From contig NC_052400.1 in the NCBI RefSeq assembly GCF_009389715.1, positions 18,631,674 through 18,695,673 of the forward strand: a stretch of 64,000 nt of DNA. The letters are read 5' to 3'. The stretch is from Phoenix dactylifera (taxonomy: Eukaryota > Streptophyta > Magnoliopsida > Arecales > Arecaceae). The position numbers and the translations under genes are program-made. A model generated the notes under the pieces. It searched no databases. It saw nothing but the letters and a program-made list of their open reading frames with translations, and was not told where the DNA came from. Positions 25,127 to 37,230 of the stretch are shown piece by piece; position 1 is the first letter of the stretch; every line of letters starts with the position of its first letter.

Positions 25127-25198
25127 AGGGAGGAAGAGAGGGAACGGAAAGAGAAAGAGAGAGAGAGAAAGAGGAGGGAGAGGAAGAGGGAGAGAGAT
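25127..25198 (+). repeat. Purine-only GA-rich tract
   Basis: About 70 bp that is almost entirely A and G with GAGAGAGAGAAAG runs. Any ORF across it (Arg/Glu or Leu/Ser-rich) is low complexity and not a gene. Confidence 0.7.
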
Positions 25199-28100
25199 TA
25201 AGCTCAGAGCCCACTTATTGGAGGCGGCAACAAAGGTGAGGGCTCAACTGCGAAATAGAGGGAAAAGGGGGACTTTTTTGGTTGCTGGATCCAGTGGTTC
25301 TCAGCGACCGGCCGCTGCTCAGAGGAGGGAAGGGGTAGAGCGAGAGAAAGAGAGAGAACAAGCGGCATCAACGATGGCAATTTCCGACGTGTGGGAGCAT
25401 ACAAATAGAGAAGGGGAGAACATGAGGGGTGGAATAAAAGGGGAGCCACATCCCTCCCCTCTCTGAGCCACGCTCGATCAAACAGGCAGCTATGCCGTTG
25501 GGCATCCTTGGCATACGGGGGAATGGGAGGGGTGAGGATTTTACAGGGTCATGGTGGAGGGGTGGACCTCCGCCGCCCCTTCTCTAATGGATAATAGGTC
25601 TGGTCTGTGTAAAGGTTTGGGCCCGTACCCACTTGTCACATACTAACACGTGGCTCCTCAGATATTTGACATGTTCCATGCTAAACGGTCGACACTTGGC
25701 ATGGCACTGAGAGGAGTTGAACTCCCCTTTGTATGGATGTTGTACTATAAAAACCATTTACCAACCTTGTGTGGAAACAGTGTGAGTTTTCTTTGTCCTA
25801 TTCTTTGTCTTTCTGACCACCCATATGATGGGTCTTAGCCTTCCCCTGCCCCATGTGATTATGCTGATAATTTTCCTTGATGTTTCAGAATTTTCTTCTT
25901 CTTCTTTTTTTTGACGAGACACTCTTTTACTTGCAAATGGGATGATATTATATTCTTCATGAATGGGCTCCTTGATAACTTCAAATACTTTCACCAAATC
26001 TGAAGTCTTAACTCAAAAGTTGGTCTTTGGATAGAGCACTTCAAGCATATGCAACATATTGCTTTGTAGCAGACATGGTGTTATAGCTTAAAAATCCAGT
26101 GGTCCATAAGAGAAATCAAGATTACCCCTTTCTGTTTCTTGACCTGTTCCTTATGATCTATTTTTGCAAATAATGTAAAAGACATGCAAGAAAATGGTAG
26201 AAGCAGGGCATACCTATATTCCTCCAACTAGCAGTTCTAGTGAAGGATTCTTTATCAAATTCTCTATAGTTACTCCATGAGCAGTGGCAACAAGCTGAAT
26301 GCTGTGGTGCAATTGTACTAGCAGCCATCGCTTCCAGCTTGGTCCCAATTTTATCAATTATAATTACTTGGGGCATGTGATTTTCTATTGCTTCAGTCGA
26401 TACCTGATTAGTATGCAGATTGAAGAATGATCACTTTACCAGGATAAACAGTGAAGCATCACTGAGAAAAACTACTAAGATTTGCTACCCATATGTGAGG
26501 TTCATCCTTAACCACATGTCATTTACATGTATTTCTTTGAGTATCAAACACCAATAGCATAATACATTAGAAATAATCAATGAACATGAGTGCAAAAAAA
26601 TGAATAGAAAAGCACAAATGCCTAGAAAGAATCAGAAAACCGCATATCATAATGATCAGTTATTGAGAGAATATCATATATGCTCACTGTCATGAAGGAA
26701 TTGTTTGTGCAACTTTGGAGTGTCGGTGGGGGTTTTCCAAGCTATCCCTTTGAGTTTGAATGAAGCCGGCTAATAACATGATTAGGCAACATTCCAAATA
26801 TAGTTGAAAGATTAAGCAGCCCAAGGAAAACCAACATTATCCTATTCATAGAGCTAACTCATATTTTTTATTAGTTAAAAAAAAGACTTCTGATACAGCA
26901 AGAAGAGTAGGTTCTGAAGGAGCGTATAGCAGTAAGTAACCCGACTGCACATCTCAACAAATTAAAACAAGTAAAAACACTGCATTAAACTAAGAAAATG
27001 TATGCTAATGCATATGTTATTTTTAGAGGAAAAACACACAAAAGACCGGAAAGAAGCTTCTGTTAGTTGCTATAGCAATATCCTTTGTATGCGAAAGCAT
27101 ACATTGAAACTCCAAAAAAAATCAACCAACCTTGTGCTGCATGTCAGAATTAGGTACTTGCAATCTAGGAGCACTGTGAATACCAGCATGAGGAATATAA
27201 CCATCTCCACCTATTTCATTTGAGGTGTCAACTGTCAAGACTCCTCTCTTATAATCATCTGCAAGCATCGGGCTATTTCTCTGCAGAATATGGATACCAG
27301 GTTAACTCATGGTAGCTAAAAATCCAGGTAAACCAATAAACCAATCAGCAAGCAGAAGCCAACATATTCTAATGCAGTGTTTTGGGAAGTTTCAGCCAAT
27401 AGGTGCACTTATTAATTGTTCTAAATCTGGAAGAATAGCCAACTATTGGCTTTATCACATGAGCAATAATATATCTGGCTAAAACACAGGTCCTTAATTT
27501 CGCGAAAGTTTAGGAAAGTCAAAGTAAATTCATTTTATGATGTCCTATTCTAGTATGGTAAGGTCAGTTCTCTTACTAAGTTGTATAATCATATTATATG
27601 ATGCATTCTTTGAGTATGACAAGTTCAGTTTACTTACAAAACTGCATTGCTGCATTACCATTTTGGTATCATGTTATAACAAGAAGCTAATTTTAAATAT
27701 CTCAAATAAGTCACGTATGTTGCCATGTAGTCCATAAACAAAATAGTTTTTTTTTTGGTCAACAAAGAAATAACATTGCAGACCATGAGCATAACCAACA
27801 AGCTTCATCCCAAATTTCTAGTGCCATAAAGGATAACTGATAGAGTGATAACCAGTGCATTCAATCAGCTAAAGTATTTAAATTCATTAATCATACAGCA
27901 AAACATATGTTATCATGATTTTGTCATTACCCTATCAGTCAGGCATTCCACCAATTAGCACATTATATGAACAAGAATGGCTAGCAAGTACATGCAGCAC
28001 ATAGAACTCACTAAAGCACAAATTAGACTGAGAAAGAAAGGAAGGTTCATTAGGCATATTTTAATATCAAAAACACTCTATCGAATAATATATTAACCAA

Positions 28101-29233
28101 TTACTCATGTAGAGTTTAGTCTATACCCTCCGAAAGCAAACCAGGTTAATTGAACCTCATTTTGATACCCAAAGATCGCCGGCTATAACATTGATACATT
28201 ATCTCAGTGGATGAAACCCTATAATTTGCATTAAGAAAGACAGAAACATTATAATTGTGCTCTTCCAAACTCCCAGAGGACCAATGAGCAACGGAGAGCC
28301 CCTATTCTTCACCAAATCGCGCAACATATTGGCACTTCAAGATACTGCGCGCCCCACCTGGCATGTGAGGCTAATGATCGCGCCCTTTCGGTTGCTGATA
28401 GCCCTAATCCGATGCAAAGTCCGACTAATCCCTTCACGGTTGTCCACAGCGAAGTCCACCACCTGTCAACAAGGGATGAAATTCTACTTATAAGAGGTTC
28501 TTGAGGCGTTTGTTTTGTTTTTTTTCTTTTACCTTTTTCGCTTCTTGGGTGGGTTTGGAAGTGGCGTGGTGGAGATCTTGGTCGGAGATGTTGCGGTCAG
28601 GGAGGAAAAAGTCGCCGGAGGGGAAACGGGCGAGGGGCTGCACTCCAAATCCATGACGATCTCGATGAGCTGGCGGAGCACCGGGTGGTCTTCCACCCTC
28701 CGCTGCATCCCCTCCGGGACGAGGACCAGGGCACCGCAGTTCCTCATCAGATCCGCCGCAGCGGGCGCCGTCGGACGCCGTCCTTGCGGTGGGCCTCGGA
28801 GGAAGGGGGGAAAACGGGCGCCTCCACGAGCGATCAGGAGCAGACGGGAGGTTCTTGAGAGTTGAGAAGTGTGGGGGCCGGTTGGGGGGAGGGAGTCGAA
28901 GGGATCCGAGTGCGGGAAACGAGGGAGGGAGATGGAACAGAAGGTCGGTGGGGTTTCTTGACGGTGGTGGGGGAGGAGAGAGCCGGAGCACAACCATTGG
29001 ACAGGCTCCGGCCAAGTTGTCCGTACCTCCCGTTTCTTACGAGATGGGGAATGGAGGGAAAGAGGAGATTCTTTATGACGAGGAGATTCGGAGAAAGGGC
29101 CAAGTGTCGCATAATATCCGTTCCCACGGTGTGGGTATTCCGCTGTTCCAGTGACCCTGGTCGGCATTGTACCGGTGTGGCGGTAGGTCGGGGGTTCTTG
29201 CAACCGTTTGAACTTAAAGCCTCTTGTGATCAC

Positions 29234-31726
29234 CGTTCACCTACTTTACAATTCTCATCGCTAATTAGCTCCTTCTTTTGGCTGTAAACCGTGGACAGAA
29301 ATATTGGATCACTTCTTTTTTTTTTGAAACATCAAAAAAGATCATCAAATATTTCATGAATGTTTAAAATTATGTAGAATTTTGCTTCGAGAAAAAAAAG
29401 CAGATTTACAAAATGGTTAATTTTGTGTACGCCGATTAAATGCCCAACTCATCTAGAGGTGCATGCGTGGGCATCTCAAGATGCATGATAGCTAATGTTA
29501 TCAATTTTAATCATGAAAATAGTGTATTTATGCATGATATTGCTTTCATAACTAATTATAAAATCTTAATAAAGAGAATGAATTAACTTTGATATCTTGG
29601 CCAATCAAGTATTATTTTTTCTTAGCAAAACCAATCAAGTAAAATGCTAAATAGATCTATAACATAAAAGATAATTCTCACAAAGTGCAACCAAGAGGCA
29701 CACAAGAGGAGAGAAACTAAGGAAAAACATCGCATTGAAGAACACCTCTCCAAGTTCTAACGAAAACCATATAATTCTCTCATAACTAATTTTTTCATGA
29801 ACAAGAAAACATAAAATTTCAAGGTAACATTAACATGTATATTAGCTTATAGCACTATCCTCTAGTCCATCCAAAATCCCAATTTGGAAAAAATGAACCA
29901 GAGCCCTCTTCAACAATTATATAGTAGAAGATTATAATAGGCAAAGCGCATGGAATAGATGGAAGGTAAAAAGCCAATTAACGTTCAGGAGAGACACACA
30001 AGTAGTCCTTTTTGAGGCATATATCGTTCTTCTCTTTAGAGGTGGTCCATCCTTGCTTGCTAGTTGATGCAATAATCCCATGCTAGAACCCAGCAAAGCG
30101 AAAGGATCGTGCCATTCCCTAAACACAGACCATCTCGTGTGGTGAAGTATGGGGTGATGCCTTTGAGGGGCACTCTCCTCATCCTCCGCCATCTTTCCTA
30201 CTTGCTTGACCCTTTGGAAGGCCATAAGAAGCCAGTAGAGAAGGGGAAGAGATTCTCCTTATCATGATGTTCGATGGAGAGGAGTTCCATAGTCATTTAG
30301 AGGCAAGGTCTCTTAGGAAGAGAATGAAGAAAGATGGTTAGTATTAGTTTTGGATAGGATGGGGAGGGGTATTTGTAATGGAGAAATGGAATTTAGACCT
30401 TTCTAGGGTGGTTTGAACTCCTTTTTTTTTTTTAGCATTCAAAGTTTGGAGTCAGAAGGAAAGAGAATGAATTTATGGGTTTGAACTCTTGGCTCTGAAA
30501 TTAGGAGGTAAAATAAGAAAGAACGGAGAGTAGGCAAAAAGTTAAAAAAGTTGATTTTTCAAGAATATTGTAGAGGGAGATTTGAAATTCCCAAGCTAGA
30601 GATCTATTCTTGCACTCCTTATGGAAGTGTCTTGACTCGCTACATCCAAAACACAAACCTCTCTCAAAAGGGTATTAGAAATTTGAACTAGAGAAAGGCT
30701 TAGATACTGAGCGATAGCGAACAAGACCAAAGATTTGATTAATGTGGGTCTCCTCTCCACTGAAAAGATTCTTCCTTCTCCACAAACTCCTCTAGTTTCA
30801 AGGACATCCACATACGCCTCGAGCACCTCTCCATGCCACTATTGTTGTAAACAACAAATCTTCCTAGTGTTAAATCTTAGCAATGCTTTCGCTGTTATTC
30901 TTAAAACTCGAGTGTGATTTTAATGATATATATGCCTAAAAAATAAGAAAAAAAATAGAATACAGTGGACAATACAAGTACACACTAATGAGTGTGAGGA
31001 GTTCATACATGAGATGGATTCTAGATATTCATATTGGGAAAGGATTCATGATATAGTGACAACATACTTAGGAAAGGATTCTAAACATAAAGATATATAA
31101 TCAAGAAAAAGTAGAAAATATTTCTATACCAACAACACGAGCGCCTTACACGATTCACATACAAGGTTTCACATTATATGGTAGAATAGATGCATAGGCA
31201 AATAGAAATATTAGAAATCAACAAGCATTACATTTGTAAGGTTGATTGCTATTCTGCAAGGGAGCTAGAAATTTACGTAAGTGGTCCGTTTATTCTCAAA
31301 TGAATCCATCCTTATAGAGCAAGAATTTCTTTTAGAATTCTTGAGGCTAAAGTTCATTGATAAATTAGAGATCTAGAATGCACAAAATATGCTAGACAAG
31401 GAAGAAGATATAGCCTCTTTTCCATAAGAAAGATGGTGGGAATGCTGCCATCTAAGTTTAAACCTCTCCCCCAAATATTAGGCAAAGCGGGTAAATGAAA
31501 CCGAACCCTAACGCATATGCGCCTCCGTACGTCCGATTTGGGTCCAACTCCCCCAAGCCCAAACCAAAGCCCTCCCAGAATCCGGCATTCTCTATCCTCC
31601 CCTCTCCTCCTCAATCCAATGCACTCCCGTCTCCTCCGCTTCCGTCCCCGAGGGCCGAGGCCGGAACTCGAAGGAGCGCCGCGGATTACCCATCCATACC
31701 ACGCCACATCTCGAGCCCGTCCTCCC
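29234..31726. other. Intergenic region between the SPD1-like and CHLI remnants
   Basis: This separates two divergently oriented, decayed genes. A 97-codon ATG-initiated ORF on minus at 29932-30225 has no recognised domain, and other ORFs are shorter. The last 250 bp before 31727 is C-rich and probably contains the CHLI 5' leader. Confidence 0.35.
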
Positions 31727-32657
31727 ATGGCGGTGCAAATCGCACTCTCCTCCACCTCCTTCTCATCCGCCACCGTCATTGCTTCCCTTCCCCGCACCTC
31801 TCTCCCCTGCCTCACTTTCCCGGTAAGTCAACTTACATCTCTTTTTTTTTTTTTTTTGCTAAAGCGGTCATTTCATACATCATGGGTACGAATACATCGA
31901 AAAACAGAACGAACCAATTTAGTAAAGAAATCAACGAAGAAACCCTTTTACAAGCCTTAGCTCATTTGCACCCACCATCATTTGCTTTCTTGTTCTCTTC
32001 CACAGCCCCCATTCAGCATCGAAGGAGCTTCCATGGAAAAATTGGAACCGGTTTTAGAAGAGGGGCACGCCGCTCCATCATATCCATTGTCGCAGTCCCT
32101 GATATCAGCTCCACTGAAGCAGTAAATCCCTCTGTCCTTCCCCCTTCTTTTCAGCCTCTAATTTTCTTATTCACATCTGAGACCGCTGCATTCCATCAAA
32201 CAGATACTACTCGTTGAAACTTTGTTCTTCATGTATAAGAATTGATTTCTTATATAGAATTAGAGTTAATCTCTATCCACTAAAATCTTGTTACTCTTAG
32301 GCCAAGAAGCTGGCGGCCAAGGAAAGCCAGCCACCGGTTTACCCCTTCTCGGCCATCGTCGGCCAGGACGAGATGAAATTATGCCTTCTTCTCAATGTTA
32401 TCGGCCCCAAGAACGGCGGCGTCATGATCATGGGCGACCGCGGGACCGGCAAGTCGGCCACCATCCGCTCCCTTGTGGACTTGCTTCCCGAGATCAGGGT
32501 GGTTGTCGGACACCCCTTCAACTCGGACCCCGAGGACCCTGAGTCCATGGGCATGGAGGTCAGGGAGTGCGTCATGAAGGTTTTTTCTTCCTTTTCTTGC
32601 AAATCATTTTGTTCTTCTAAGCTATTAGTTTTCTGTAATTTTGAAGCATTTATATAA
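31727..32657 (+). pseudogene. CHLI: Magnesium-chelatase subunit CHLI, 5' three exons only
   Basis: CHLI is the AAA+ ATPase of Mg-chelatase, inserting Mg2+ into protoporphyrin IX in chloroplasts. Exons: 31727-31822, 32017-32121 and 32301-32579, all phase 0 and bounded by GT-AG (donors GTAAGT and GTAAAT). The spliced product has a Ser/Arg-rich transit peptide (1 to about 66), then VYPFSAIVGQDEMKLCLLLN, Walker A GDRGTGKS (112-119), LPEIRVV, FNSDPEDPE and VRECVMK (ends at 160). The family is about 420 residues. Everything after this point (sensor arginines, Walker B LYVDEVNLL, C-terminal helices) is absent from the window on both strands. The last exon ends at a weak donor (AAG then GTTTTT); read-through adds 25 unrelated codons to a stop at 32655-32657. 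Several normally conserved residues are changed (NVIG for NVID, VVGH for VVGD, an Ala after GKS). Probably a truncated duplicate; a distant last exon beyond the window is the alternative. Confidence 0.8.
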
Positions 32658-35600
32658 AGTTCAGACTAGCAGGGATCAAGAAGACGTTTGAAGTATCCAA
32701 CTAAGGTTTCCTCCCCTCCTTTTTTTAAAAAACATCGGTCCTAATTTTCGTGAATCCAACTACTGCTGCTAATTGATTACTGTTGCACGATAAATTATTC
32801 CTTGCTGATTGTCTATTTCTCTTTTGTCATCTGGTGTTAGTGATTATTTATAGGACCTTAAAAGAAAATGCAATGACAAACTGATGTTTGGCTCCAGCTT
32901 TAAATAATCAACATTACTTGTATTGCTACGATACATCTTATCCATTGTAATAGAAAATGAGATTGTTGTTTGTTGCAAGTTTTGCCATTCATGGAAATAA
33001 GAAAATTTAGTCATGTGTTTGGAAACCACAAGTACTGATTCTAGTTAAAACCGAAGTTTCTTGTGCAAAGGGAGGGAAAATTGTTGTATAAAGATTAAAT
33101 TGTCTGAAGACTAAGGTGTTTACTACTTAATAATCAACTCATGTTAGTTCAGCTGTCTCAATTTTAAACAATTTGGTGGTTAAATATAGCAAGGTAAAAA
33201 TGCAGCTATGCATAATCGTCTGCTAGAGTTGAGATGCAATCCGTGGTCTTAGTTTCGAAAGAAATAATGATTTAGTACTAGAAAGTGCATGTCAGAAACT
33301 ATAATCATAGTAAAGACTGAACAACTTCGACCATATGTTGACACAATAGTTTTTGATGGAACCATTTAGAACAACTGCCTAAGTTCATTACATGGAAGGT
33401 CTGTTATCTTAAGCTACTTGAGATCAGCATGGTACCGTGGCCCCTCTTTTGAAGTTTGGTGAATTTTTCATTTTTTTGGAAAAAGAAATTAGTTCAGTTC
33501 AGCAGCCTTATTGTTGGGAGAAGGTTGGACTGTCATGGTATGGTCAGCCTTACTTATATGAAAGAGGATGTGTAATGTGTTCTAGAATTTTTCTTATCAG
33601 TAGTAGTAATATTTTTGTGGAGTTTTGCCTTTGTTTTGCTGCATGTGGAACTTTACCTTAATTCATAACAATTAAACTAGTTAGGGAATGATTCATCATG
33701 AACGACACTTCTTTGAATTGGACATCCAAGTTTTTCATCAGCTCATCTATTTAGGAGCGACAGAAACATCCAGTGGTAAGTTAATGCTTCAAATTCAGTC
33801 ATTTCTGTTTACGTTCCTTTTTATTTTTTCATCATGAAAACATGTTGTTTGTTCCTCTCAATGGGGTTGGATTTCGATATGGCTCTTGAAGCTGAACTTT
33901 TTTAAGTTCTGTGAAATGGAAGAGGGTGGCAGTCTACCTTTTTGTGTAAAAAGAAGTGAAAAAAGAGGACTTATGTCTCTGTGTTATTGTGAAAGGAGAA
34001 CTGAGAACATAATACATTCAATGCTATGTTGAAGTTAGAAAGAAAGCTGATTTGATATTTCAGTTCCATATGTATTCTATGGACCTACAGTGAAAGTTGC
34101 TTGTGGGAACAAAAAGATTTAAATGTGATATAGAAAAGAAGGCAGCATGAAGCTGTTTTTTTTTTGTGCTTTGCTTACAGAAATGCAGGGGTATAATCAT
34201 ACATCAAAGCTTACAATACCACTGAAAAACCTGTCTTATTTATTTATTTGTCATCATGAAAACAATAGCTTAGTATGAATAAAACTAAAACTTTGATATC
34301 ATCACAATTACCCAATTCATTTACAGGGAACACCCCGGTCTAAGCCAGGGATGTTCGAGAAATGATTGCATCAGTATACTTGGCATAATTACTATTATTA
34401 AAATTTAATCTACACTCAGGATGAAGAAAAGAAAATGAGCAAGTAGTGATAGAACATAGAAGCATCTAACACAAAATCTATGAACATGTACTTGTTTAGC
34501 AGGTTCATGGCTGTGAAAATTGTAAACATTACATAGCATGTATACTTAACGAGGATGCGCACATGCAAATACATGCCATTGCCAATATAAAGAATATTAT
34601 ACCTTCTATGATATAGATACCTGAGAGAAAGTTACTAGTTTAGTTATTAATTTTGTAGTCAACTTTATCTGAAATGAGATATTTGAGGTTCTTCTTTTGT
34701 AATATGCTAATGGAGGGTATATTCTGTATTTAGCTTATGGTAGGTTTTCTTTGATCATATTGGTATTCTTTGGATCAAAGCATTTGCTGCTTCTTCAATG
34801 ATATCTGATCGTGGTGGCCGGGGAAGATAAGATGATGGTGGTGGAGGGTAAAACACAATCTTGTAGTTGGGGATTGTTTGCCAAACTGATGAAATCTAGA
34901 AATACTGAATTAGTTGTAAAGATTTGGGATTATTAAGCAGATAATTTTTATCTCCCATGTTGCCCTGGTACAGGGCACCCAAGTGATAGTACATGTCCTG
35001 ATCAAGTGCTCGAGAGTTGAGACATGTATCCCAGTTACCAATAATATGCGGATTGTGTCTCATCTCATCGGATGCCAGATTTCCTATCCGTATCCAATCC
35101 TATTTGAAAATGAAAATGGCCGGATTTTTTCGGCCCGTTTTCAGCCAAGAAAGTATCACAAAGAGAGCCAATGTTCATATGTATCATTTTCCCATGCCAT
35201 GATTTTTTGCATGCGATACTAGGTGGCCGATACATTTCATAAGATATGAGAGATGCTTTTGATGCTGATAAACTAAAAATCTACATAAAGCCTGAGCTGT
35301 TATTGCTGATTGTGTCATTTCAAAGGAATGGATAGTTTATTTCAATTTTCAACTTATTCCAATGTGATAAAAATCACACATAATCTATAGGCATAACTAT
35401 GCCATGTGTCACTGTTTGTCTTATTCCTCTTTCTTATGCTCGTGCTAAGTACAATTTCATAACAATCCATAATTCCATGTTACACAAGTAAATTATGAAC
35501 TGCAACCTTTCATGTTGAATCTTTTGCACGATGGCCAAGCCTTTGCACCATGAAGGTACAAAGGTTCTTATAAAGTGCATGGTATGTTAGCATATATTAA

Positions 35601-35728
35601 TAGTGCGCCTCCTTCCTTACACATGAGATAAAGTTCATGTTTCATTCCATAGAATGTTCCCTAAAATTTATTTATAAGATTTGTAGAATGTTCCATAGAA
35701 TAGAGCAATTGAGTGTTTTAAAGATATA
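32658..35728. other. AT-rich DNA downstream of the CHLI fragment
   Basis: No exon matching the missing CHLI C-terminal two thirds is visible, nor any other gene. If the fragment were transcribed, this would be its 3' flank or an intron. ORFs of 60-80 codons have no domain content. Confidence 0.4.
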
Positions 35729-36209
35729 GGGCTCGTTTGGTTCGCGGGAAGTATTTTCCCTCCTAGGAATATGATTCCTGGGAATCAGATTCCTAGGAAG
35801 AGGATACCTAGGAAAGTACTTTTGGCATATTTGGTTAACCATGGGAAAGTGACAAATTTCCAAAGTGCTTATGTTTGGTTGACCATCCACTTTCCTAGGA
35901 AAGTTAAGTATAATTCCTATTATGCCCTTAATAAAAATTAGGTCTTTAATGCCTCTTTAATGCTTTTTTAATGCTGAAGGGTCTTTTTGGGAAAAAATAA
36001 AAAAGGAGTGATTCCCACCTCATGGGAAAGTAACTTTCCCATGTTTCTCATGGGAAAGACTTTCCCATGAAATGTGGGAATCATATTCCCATGGGAATAC
36101 AACTTTTCCATCTCTCTCCTTTGAAAACTCCAACCAAACAAGAGGCATTTCATTACTTTTCCGTTGACCACACTTTCCCCCCTCCTTTTCCTGCGAACCA
36201 AACGAGCCC
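35729..36209. mobile_element. 481-bp MITE-like element with about 20-bp terminal inverted repeats
   Basis: The left end GGGCTCGTTTGGTTCGCGGG and the right end CCTGCGAACCAAACGAGCCC are inverted repeats with one mismatch in 20. ATA directly flanks both sides, consistent with a 3-bp target duplication. The interior is non-coding, rich in TTCCTAGGAA and CATGGGAAAG words that form subterminal palindromes. Plant PIF/Harbinger- and hAT-type MITEs often begin GGG-CTCGTTTGGTT; superfamily choice is tentative. Confidence 0.85.
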
Positions 36210-36661
36210 ATAATGTATTAGAGGCTAAGGTTTGTGAGAAAATCTTGAACTCTTTAATCTTCAATTTTCTATAGTAAAACTTTTAAATCATCTTAGCTCG
36301 TGGACGTAGATCAATAGATTGAACCATATAAATATTGTGTGTATTTATTTTTTTCTGCCTGTTGCGATATGAACGAATTGGTTAAATTGGTACTTAGAGT
36401 AAATGTTGATTTTAACTTGTACAAAATCTAAACACTCTTTTTTTTCTATATGTGGATGTGTAATAACGATAAAACATTATTGATTGAAATTTCTCTTTAG
36501 AAATTTACCAATATCAAAGAGGTTTGCACACAAATTATAAGTAGAAATAATATTTGTCTAGACCCAACAAAAGATAGACAAATCTGAAAAAAACACCTAT
36601 ATATCACCACTCAAAACTCAACACCTAAAAACAATAAACCCAACTAGGTGGATTACATATG

Positions 36662-37230
36662 ATGAGGTCAGGGTTTCTCCGATTTCAGATCTTAACCCTC
36701 ACCGAACTGGAAAAGGAAAAGAAGACTGCGTCCCCATAGGAGGTATTGTCCGTTTTGGAGCAGGTATGACATAGGTCGGCCTCCCTCATGGTTTGTTCTT
36801 TAAAAGACGCTTCCTGATGGAAGGGTAATCGAGCCCTTCATTTAAGGCACAAACATTTCCGTTATTCAGTCGATGTGCGACTAAGTCTGAGACTATTTAT
36901 TCCCACAACATTAGCTCCTCCAACGGGAAAGTCTGAACCGAGGTCAAGGGCCCCTACTTGGCGCGCCAATGATGTGGTGGGGGTTCTTCCGACCTCAGAC
37001 CTTAGCCCTCATTAAACTGAAACAGAGAAAGAAGACTGCGTCCCCACAGGAAATATTGTCTGCCTTAGGGTAGGGTACGACACAGGTCGGCCTTCCTCAC
37101 AGTTTTGCTCTTTAAAAAGCGTCTTCTGAAGGAAAAGTAATCGAGCCCTCCATTTAAGGTACAGATCTTTTTGCCATTCAGTCGATATGGAACTAAGTTC
37201 GAGACTCTTTATTTCCACAACATCAACATA
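36662..37230. repeat. Two direct copies of an about 250-bp LTR-like unit
   Basis: A block at 36662-36909 is repeated at 36976-37228, both containing GAAGACTGCGTCCCCA, AGGTCGGCCT, TTAAAA-GCGTCTTC/GACGCTTCC and CATTCAGTCGAT in order, then TATTTATTCCCACAACA or TATTTATTTCCACAACATCA. Divergence is around 15-20 percent by eye. A perfect 12-bp palindrome TTGGCGCGCCAA (36958-36969) lies between them, reminiscent of the GGCGCC-type primer-binding sites of Gypsy elements. Probably LTR relics left by recombination. Confidence 0.6.

Larger units (their letters stand above)
16781..28997 (-). pseudogene. SPD1: Decayed SPD1 / ycf45-like plastid P-loop ATPase gene
   Basis: Unprocessed pseudogene with introns. 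Related genes (Arabidopsis SEEDLING PLASTID DEVELOPMENT 1; algal and cyanobacterial ycf45) encode a plastid AAA-type ATPase. Exons recognised in order: about 28540-28997 (transit-like N-terminus, then VEDHPVLRQLIEIVMDLE and PLARFPSGDF); 28248-28462 (DNREGISRTLHRI, Walker A); 27131-27280 (VDTSNEIGGDG, VPNSDMQHK); 26214-26403 (Walker [25 protein letters not shown]); about 23165-23336 (TLGDEEASRRG, KGPSTF); 17330 to about 17510 (QAIKQLEMEE, EADAFLSL); 17091-17150; 16781-16974 (AIEQVVIPRGESVQLLP, SLRILPLQ). Lesions: two frame changes in exon 1; in-frame stops at 28337-28339, 26214-26216, 23276-23278 and 23219-23221; one-base losses near 27270 and 26300. Walker A reads GPLGVWKS where the family has GPPGVGKT, and Walker B reads IIIDKIG where it has IIIDEIG. 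Most splice dinucleotides persist, so it arose by DNA duplication, not retrotransposition. A linker exon between 23.1 and 17.5 kb was not found. Confidence 0.85.

Noticed and set aside
16781-28997. Possibility that the SPD1/ycf45-like sequence is a plastid DNA insertion
   Set aside because: It has spliceosomal introns and a transit-peptide-like N-terminus, so it derives from a nuclear gene, not from chloroplast DNA.
28488-29233. Pro/Arg/Gly-rich ORFs on both strands (up to 234 codons) around 28.5-29.2 kb
   Set aside because: They are partial or wrong-frame readings of SPD1-like exon 1, whose true frame switches twice. The plus-strand ones are shadows.
29932-30225. A 97-codon minus-strand ORF with ATG
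   Set aside because: No recognisable motif, no splice or promoter context; such lengths occur by chance in this much sequence.
31495-32217. A 240-codon plus-strand open frame overlapping CHLI exons 1 and 2
   Set aside because: It reads straight through two introns and uses the wrong frame over exon 1. Splicing at GTAAGT, the CATTCAG acceptor and GTAAAT restores the transit-peptide frame.
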